7,130 nucleotides of DNA from Actinomycetota bacterium (GTDB taxonomy: Bacteria > Actinomycetota > Acidimicrobiia > Acidimicrobiales > Ilumatobacteraceae), in assembly GCA_005801025.1 (NCBI GenBank), contig SYDZ01000256.1:1-7130 (forward strand), given 5' to 3'. Position 1 is the first letter of the stretch; every line of letters starts with the position of its first letter. This document shows positions 1-4,210 of the stretch, piece by piece. The translations under genes and the position numbers were made by a program. The notes below the pieces were generated by a model that ran no database searches, had not been told where the DNA came from, and worked only from the letters and a program-made list of their open reading frames with translations.

Positions 1-6
1 AAGGTG

Positions 7-30
7 AGTGTGCAGACATACCTGCACACT
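7..30. repeat. Perfect 9-bp inverted repeat, possible pheA terminator hairpin
   Basis: AGTGTGCAG (7-15) and CTGCACACT (22-30) are exact reverse complements separated by a 6-base loop. The repeat begins 16 bases past the pheA stop codon. It could act as a hairpin terminator for the minus-strand transcript. However, the only T-run in that direction (opposite the A-run at 36-41) lies before the hairpin rather than after it, so it is not a canonical intrinsic terminator. A symmetrical protein-binding site for whatever lies left of the window is the alternative. Confidence 0.45.
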
Positions 31-46
31 AGGCGAAAAAATGAGA

Positions 47-967
47 TTATTGAATCGTCAAGCGGAGTTGATCTATCCAGTCATCGGCTTGTTGCCAACG
101 CACATCAGCATGTTCGCGAGTGCTGTGGACATGAAGCGAGTGCGCAGGATAAGAACCCAAGAATTTCACATTTCCTTGCTTGGCATGCAATGCCCGCAAA
201 GCATCGGCAACCAACTCATCGGCGATATGTCCGTCGAGATACATCACGAAACAATAATCACCTAGACCGCCATCTTTCGTCGGTCGGGATAACAGGTTGG
301 TGATGTTCACTCGTCGTGCGGCGAACTCTTGCAGGATCGAAATTAAACTGCCTGGCTCATCAGCGCGTTGATAAACAACGATGCCCGTAATGTCATGGCC
401 TGTCGGTGCTGGTATCCCTGAGCGACCGACAACAACGAAGCGCGTCTGATTACCGGCATGATCGGCAATATCAGTCGCCAAGATGTCAAGGCCGTAAAGT
501 TCTGCCGCATTTCGCGGCGCAACGGCCGCAACTCCTGCGACAGCATTCGTGGCAACTGTTTTTGCTGCATCGGCCGTGCTATTCGCTGCCTGCACTTGCG
601 CATCGGGAAGTTTTTCCCGTAAGTACCGATGACATTGGGCTGTGGCAATGGGAATTGACAACACGGTCGTCACATCGCCAAGTGCAGTTCCAGGTAATGC
701 CATCAAACAATGCTCGATATCAAGAACGATTTCGCGTTGAATCAACAGTTCATAATCAAAGGACAAAGCATCTTGAGTGAAGTTCACTGTGCCCTCAATG
801 GAGTTTTCAATCGGGACGACACCGAAGTCCACTGCGCCACTTTGTACTGCATCCAAGACATCTGGGACCGAGCGATATGCCACCAACTCAGCCTGATTGA
901 GATCTACCTGAGACCGCACAGCCTGTTCAGTGAAGGTCCCGAAAGGTCCAAGAAACGCAACAAGCAC
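47..967 (-). CDS. pheA: Prephenate dehydratase with C-terminal ACT regulatory domain
   Basis: Converts prephenate to phenylpyruvate, the dedicated step of phenylalanine synthesis, in the cytosol. From the GTG at 967 the product is 306 residues and begins MLVAFLGPFGTFTEQA, the usual N-terminus of the family. The catalytic domain (about 1-190) carries GVVPIENS (49-56) and the conserved TRF motif (175-177). An ACT domain (about 194-275) follows, with PGSL at the ligand-loop position, then a polar tail of about 30 residues. The normal phenylalanine-binding ESRP motif reads LSRP here (226-229). The frame stays open to a TTG at 1039; a GTG at 1009 would add 14 residues and is a real alternative. 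Neither GTG has a strong ribosome site. I prefer 967 because the extension is low-complexity Ser/Thr/Gln sequence. No chorismate mutase or prephenate dehydrogenase domain is fused. The gene is divergent from larB. Confidence 0.93.
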   Translation of the reverse strand: MLVAFLGPFGTFTEQAVRSQVDLNQAELVAYRSVPDVLDAVQSGAVDFGVVPIENSIEGTVNFTQDALSFDYELLIQREIVLDIEHCLMALPGTALGDVTTVLSIPIATAQCHRYLREKLPDAQVQAANSTADAAKTVATNAVAGVAAVAPRNAAELYGLDILATDIADHAGNQTRFVVVGRSGIPAPTGHDITGIVVYQRADEPGSLISILQEFAARRVNITNLLSRPTKDGGLGDYCFVMYLDGHIADELVADALRALHAKQGNVKFLGSYPAHSLHVHSTREHADVRWQQADDWIDQLRLTIQ

Positions 968-1044
968 AGACTGCTCGGTTGAGTGCTGGGATTGAGTGGA
1001 AGTGTTCACAATCGCCAAGGCTAGAGGCACGGTCGCCAAGTGGC

Positions 1045-1048
1045 AGGA
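1045..1048 (+). promoter_or_regulatory. Ribosome binding site that decides the larB start
   Basis: AGGA lies 7 bases before the GTG at 1056. The upstream in-frame GTG codons at 996 and 1002 have no comparable site. Starting at 1056 also places the catalytic cysteine at residue 221, the number known for the characterised Lactobacillus plantarum LarB, and gives the normal family length. Confidence 0.6.
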
Positions 1049-1050
1049 TG

Positions 1051-1079
1051 ATTATGTGGATGTTGGAACCTTGCGCCAA
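1051..1079 (-). promoter_or_regulatory. Candidate sigma-70-type promoter for pheA
   Basis: Reading the minus strand, TTGGCG (1079-1074) and CATAAT (1056-1051) are separated by exactly 17 bases. They match the TTGACA/TATAAT consensus at 4 of 6 and 5 of 6 positions. Transcription would start near 1044, upstream of both plausible pheA GTG starts. The -10 element covers the larB GTG start codon at 1056, so pheA transcription would initiate over the beginning of larB. Found by eye; no start-site data. Confidence 0.4.
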
Positions 1080-1817
1080 TTGATAGATGGAGTTTCGGCA
1101 GGTACGGTCTCGCCAGATGAGGCCGTTGAACGGCTCAAAAGACTGCCTTTCAGCGATGTCGGAGATGCTCTCGTGGATCACCACCGACATCTCCGTCAAG
1201 GTGCCCCTGAAGCCGTCTACGGACCAGGTAAAACCCCTGAGCAGTGCGTTTTGATCGTTGCCGAGTTACTGGCCCACGGCACTGGACCCATCCTCGTGAC
1301 GCGTACCAGCCACGATCAATGTCTCGCCCTGACCACTGCTTTCGGGCCCGCTGAGATGGCCAATGGCTCCATGCTGTGGCGCGCTGCAACACCTTGGTAC
1401 GAAGGGCGGGCTCTTGTTATTTCCGCAGGCACCGCAGATGTACCCGTGGTTGATGAGTGCCTCTTGGCTTTACGCGCCCACGGCATTATTGGCACCCGCA
1501 TCACCGATGTCGGTGTCGCGGGGTTACATCGCTTGCTGGATCGACTTGATGACATCATGGCCGCAGATGTCATTGTCGTGGTCGCTGGCATGGAAGGCGC
1601 CTTAGCCAGCGTCGTCGGCGGACTCAGCGGCAAACCTGTGATCGCCGTACCCACCAATGTCGGTTACGGCTCGGGACTTGAAGGCATCACGGCACTTTTA
1701 GCAATGCATGCCACCTGTGCCAATGGTGTCACCGTAGTCGGCATTGACAATGGTTATGGAGCAGCATGCGCAGTATCGCGTATCCTTCGTAGTCTCCAAC
1801 CGAAAGAGAAATCATGA
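1056..1817 (+). CDS. larB: LarB, pyridinium-3,5-biscarboxylic acid mononucleotide synthase
   Basis: Catalyses the first step of nickel-pincer nucleotide cofactor synthesis: carboxylation of the pyridinium ring of nicotinic acid adenine dinucleotide and hydrolysis to release AMP, giving pyridinium-3,5-biscarboxylic acid mononucleotide. The 253-residue product has the LarB-specific N-terminal part, including GPGKTPEQ (56-63). A C-terminal AIR-carboxylase-like (PurE-like) domain follows, with SAGTADVPVVDE (123-134), GMEGALASVVGGL (178-190), the segment KPVIAVPTNVGYG after it, and a closing IDNGYG. Cys221 (TGT, 1716-1718) in the TCANG segment corresponds to the cysteine that forms a covalent adduct with the substrate pyridine ring in L. 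plantarum LarB. The frame is open upstream to a GTG at 996, but the AGGA site supports 1056. The stop overlaps the larC ATG (ATGA), so the two genes are translationally coupled. No larE or lactate racemase larA is in the window. Confidence 0.93.
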   Translation: MDVGTLRQLIDGVSAGTVSPDEAVERLKRLPFSDVGDALVDHHRHLRQGAPEAVYGPGKTPEQCVLIVAELLAHGTGPILVTRTSHDQCLALTTAFGPAEMANGSMLWRAATPWYEGRALVISAGTADVPVVDECLLALRAHGIIGTRITDVGVAGLHRLLDRLDDIMAADVIVVVAGMEGALASVVGGLSGKPVIAVPTNVGYGSGLEGITALLAMHATCANGVTVVGIDNGYGAACAVSRILRSLQPKEKS

Positions 1818-2995
1818 GTCGCGTCGCTTGGTTTAACTGCGCTGCTGGAACAGCAGGAGATATGACGCTGGCCGCACTCATTGACGCCGGAGCAGATTCT
1901 TTTGCCGTTGGAGCAATTCTCGGCGGCTTGAAGATTGACGATTACGCCCTCACCTTTGAGCGCACTCAGCGCTCTGGTGTCAGTGCGACTCGCGCCATTG
2001 TTACCGTGCACGATCATCAGAACGAAGATCAACATCACCACCGCTCGTGGAAGAATATTTCTCAACTGCTACAGGATTCCGAATTACCAGATCGTGTTCG
2101 GACACGAGCGCTCACAGTGTTTCACGTCTTGGCCGAAGTTGAAGCCAAAATTCATAATGTCAGTATTGACGACATTGAATTTCATGAAGTTGGAAGTGTG
2201 GATGCGATCATTGACATTGTTGGCGTGTGTGCCGCTCTTGAAGTTCTGAATCTTGAAAAAATCTATTGTGGCGACATTGCCGTTGGCCATGGACATATCA
2301 ACACCGCTCATGGTGTGCTCCCCAATCCTGCACCAGCGGTGGCTGCTTTGTGTGCCCTACGCAACGTCACCATGGTCGGACTTGATGACCATCGCGAACT
2401 TGCCACACCTACAGGGGTCGCTGTAATGATTGCCCTCGCCGAATCGTTTGGCGTCATGCCTGCGATGGGCGTACGCGCTGTTGGTTACGGTGCCGGTAGC
2501 GCCGATGTTTCAGGGCGTGCCAATGTCGTGCAGGTCATCATCGGTGACGCAACAGAGACATCCGTGCTGTCGGGGACTGGGCAAATAGTGCAATTACTTG
2601 AAGCAAATGTTGACGATGTCACCGGTGAAGTTGTCGCTCATACCATCGCCTCACTACTTAGCACCGGAGCGCATGATGCGTGGGCTTCACCAATCGTGAT
2701 GAAAAAAGGTCGCCCTGCTTTTACGATTCACGCCCTATGCGATCCATCTCTCATAGAAAAAATAGCCGCAGTTCTTGTTCGTGAGACGGGCACACTCGGG
2801 TTACGCGGCACAACATTGCAGCGCTGGCCACAAACACGTACTGAAAAAACAGTCACTATTGACGGCTACGACATTCGAGTCAAGATCAGTGGCGATCGGG
2901 TCAAGGTTGAGTACGACGATGCACTGCTGGCGGCTACTGCTCTTGATATCCCACTGCGTGAAGTTTTACTGCGGGCCGAACAATCAGCGCAGTAA
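1814..2995 (+). CDS. larC: LarC, nickel insertion protein for the nickel-pincer nucleotide cofactor
   Basis: Inserts nickel into pyridinium-3,5-bisthiocarboxylic acid mononucleotide; the L. plantarum enzyme is a CTP-dependent cyclometallase. The 393-residue protein is full length. The N-terminal half has a NCAAGTAGDM motif (8-17; most relatives have Asp where Asn8 is), a histidine-rich HHH at 74-76, FHEVGSVDAIIDI (123-135), GHGHINTAHGVLPNPAP (158-174) and ELATPTG (195-201). The C-terminal LarC2 part (about 255-393) contains EANVDDVTGE (263-272) and MKKGRP (296-301). In L. plantarum, full-length LarC is made by programmed ribosomal frameshifting between larC1 and larC2; here the two parts are one continuous frame. 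The start is the ATG overlapping the larB stop, with a weak AGAG site 5 bases upstream. The TAA stop lies one base from the convergent redoxin stop, so there is no room for a dedicated terminator. Confidence 0.95.
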   Translation: MSRVAWFNCAAGTAGDMTLAALIDAGADSFAVGAILGGLKIDDYALTFERTQRSGVSATRAIVTVHDHQNEDQHHHRSWKNISQLLQDSELPDRVRTRALTVFHVLAEVEAKIHNVSIDDIEFHEVGSVDAIIDIVGVCAALEVLNLEKIYCGDIAVGHGHINTAHGVLPNPAPAVAALCALRNVTMVGLDDHRELATPTGVAVMIALAESFGVMPAMGVRAVGYGAGSADVSGRANVVQVIIGDATETSVLSGTGQIVQLLEANVDDVTGEVVAHTIASLLSTGAHDAWASPIVMKKGRPAFTIHALCDPSLIEKIAAVLVRETGTLGLRGTTLQRWPQTRTEKTVTIDGYDIRVKISGDRVKVEYDDALLAATALDIPLREVLLRAEQSAQ

Positions 2996-2996
2996 A

Positions 2997-3659
2997 TTAG
3001 TTGACTAGAGCGTCACTCACGATTTGCGTGAGGGCAGGGATTCCCACTTCACCCGACACACGAGCCTTAACTTTGCCATCATCTCCGACTATCACAAAAA
3101 ATGGGAAACCTGAAACACCGTACGCCTCGGCTGCCTCCATAGATGATGAGTCCGCCATCATCGGCCAGGTCCAACCTTTCTCGACGGTCCATTGCGAGGG
3201 CGGGTAATTCGGCCGATCACTCGCAACTGCGGTGCTCACACCGATGACCTGCAGTTCACTCGGAACAGCACCCGATGCTTGCCACTCAATGAGACGCGGA
3301 ACTTCGCGATTGCAATGTGGGCACCAGTGCGCCAAGAAAACAATCATGTATGCCTGACCATCACCAGGAGTCACCGATATACCTGATCCATCAAAGGTCG
3401 CACCACTCAATGTCGGGGCCACTTGACCCACCATCGGATCAATCGCCTCATCACCTAATGACTCAAGGATGGTGCCCTCAATAACAACGGGCCGATTTTC
3501 CTGTGTGAGCACATCGCCTCTCGGTAGCGAATGAGTTGTGCCACTACCTTCATCATCGCCACCGCCTACAACAATAGCTACGAGTAGCGCTGTAGCTATT
3601 GCGGCCACTATCGCCAGCACAACCCACTTGCCACTACTTGGTTGAGATTTCTGAGTCAT
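2997..3659 (-). CDS. Membrane-anchored thioredoxin-fold (TlpA/DsbA-like) disulfide oxidoreductase, CPHC active site
   Basis: Probable extracytoplasmic thiol oxidoreductase of 220 residues. A single hydrophobic anchor (about 12-33) follows a short polar cytoplasmic N-terminus. Next come an acidic and Gly-rich spacer and a TlpA/redoxin-type thioredoxin domain (about 77-220). The active site is WCPHC (112-116) with cysteines 113 and 116; CPHC is the redox dipeptide of E. coli DsbA and favours an oxidising role. The cis-proline loop is GFP, with Pro186. There is no lipobox. The start is the ATG at 3659, supported by an AGGCAGG site 6 bases upstream; an open extension to 3731 lies inside dsbB and was dropped. 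The gene overlaps the dsbB end by 26 bases, so the two are almost certainly co-transcribed. I infer that it passes disulfides to exported proteins and is reoxidised by DsbB; a reducing TlpA-like role is possible but less likely. Confidence 0.82.
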   Translation of the reverse strand: MTQKSQPSSGKWVVLAIVAAIATALLVAIVVGGGDDEGSGTTHSLPRGDVLTQENRPVVIEGTILESLGDEAIDPMVGQVAPTLSGATFDGSGISVTPGDGQAYMIVFLAHWCPHCNREVPRLIEWQASGAVPSELQVIGVSTAVASDRPNYPPSQWTVEKGWTWPMMADSSSMEAAEAYGVSGFPFFVIVGDDGKVKARVSGEVGIPALTQIVSDALVN

Positions 3660-4203
3660 CGGTGACCTGCCTTTCAAGATCGTCGCGAGGAGTACCCATA
3701 AATAAGAGTGCCACAATGGAAATGAATCCACACAGAGCCATAAAGGCGAGTGTCACAAAACCCATGCGCCGAAACCATACGTCGGTACAAGATGGCCCAA
3801 TGCCACACGCTCCATCACCTAAAGATGGCTTCCACTCAATCAGATAGTGGTAACCAGACAAGCACACACCCGCAATCAGTAAGGGCAAGGCGTACCAACG
3901 CACATCGCGGTCTTTACGAATCGCTGCGATCAACAAAATACCTGCCAAGGGATACATGCATATGCGTTGAAACCAACACAGGCGACAGGGCGCATAGTGC
4001 GCAACCTCGCTAAAATACAGGCTTCCTGCAGTAGCGACCGCCGCTACCAACCACGCCAGCCAAAGTGATAGGCGGCGAATCTCGTTCACCAACGTCGTTG
4101 TGGGAGCGACATAGCCGCCGACCGAGGCACAACCCAAGCCGCCCACAAGGGCAACCAAGGCCAATAAGGATGCAAAAAGTTCAACAGTTCTTACACTCAC
4201 CAT
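3634..4203 (-). CDS. dsbB: DsbB-family disulfide bond formation protein
   Basis: Inner-membrane quinone-linked oxidase that reoxidises a DsbA-type partner. The 189-residue product has the four DsbB helices (roughly 46-63, 82-95, 103-121 and 148-169). Both external cysteine pairs are present: PCRLCWFQR with Cys73 and Cys76 after the first core helix, and Cys133 and Cys139 in the second loop (GACGIGPSC). An additional hydrophobic segment near residues 9-29 precedes the standard core; I believe this layout also occurs in actinobacterial relatives, but could not check. The start is the ATG at 4203, with only a weak upstream site. A GTG at 4089 would remove the extra segment but has no ribosome site. 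The open frame continues to 4476, yet that part is antisense to the sulfurtransferase and not DsbB-like. The TAG stop lies inside the downstream redoxin gene, a 26-base overlap. The two form a disulfide-relay operon. Confidence 0.88.
   Translation of the reverse strand: MVSVRTVELFASLLALVALVGGLGCASVGGYVAPTTTLVNEIRRLSLWLAWLVAAVATAGSLYFSEVAHYAPCRLCWFQRICMYPLAGILLIAAIRKDRDVRWYALPLLIAGVCLSGYHYLIEWKPSLGDGACGIGPSCTDVWFRRMGFVTLAFMALCGFISIVALLFMGTPRDDLERQVTDDSEISTK
3666..3672 (-). promoter_or_regulatory. Ribosome binding site for the CPHC redoxin
   Basis: On the minus strand AGGCAGG ends 6 bases before the ATG at 3659. It lies inside the last codons of dsbB and fixes the redoxin start, excluding the upstream in-frame extension. 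Confidence 0.6.
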
Positions 4204-4210
4204 TGTCAGT

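Noticed and set aside
968..1039. Extension of pheA to a TTG at 1039
   Set aside because: The extra residues do not resemble the family, which normally starts close to AFLGP. A TTG at 1039 would also sit only about 5 bases past the predicted transcription start.
996..1055. Extension of larB to a GTG at 996
   Set aside because: It lacks a ribosome site and overlaps the pheA 5' end. The start at 1056 has AGGA and puts the catalytic cysteine at residue 221.
1316..1657. Antisense open frame within larB
   Set aside because: It is low-complexity Ala/Ser/Thr/Pro sequence opposite a strongly recognised gene, a compositional shadow.
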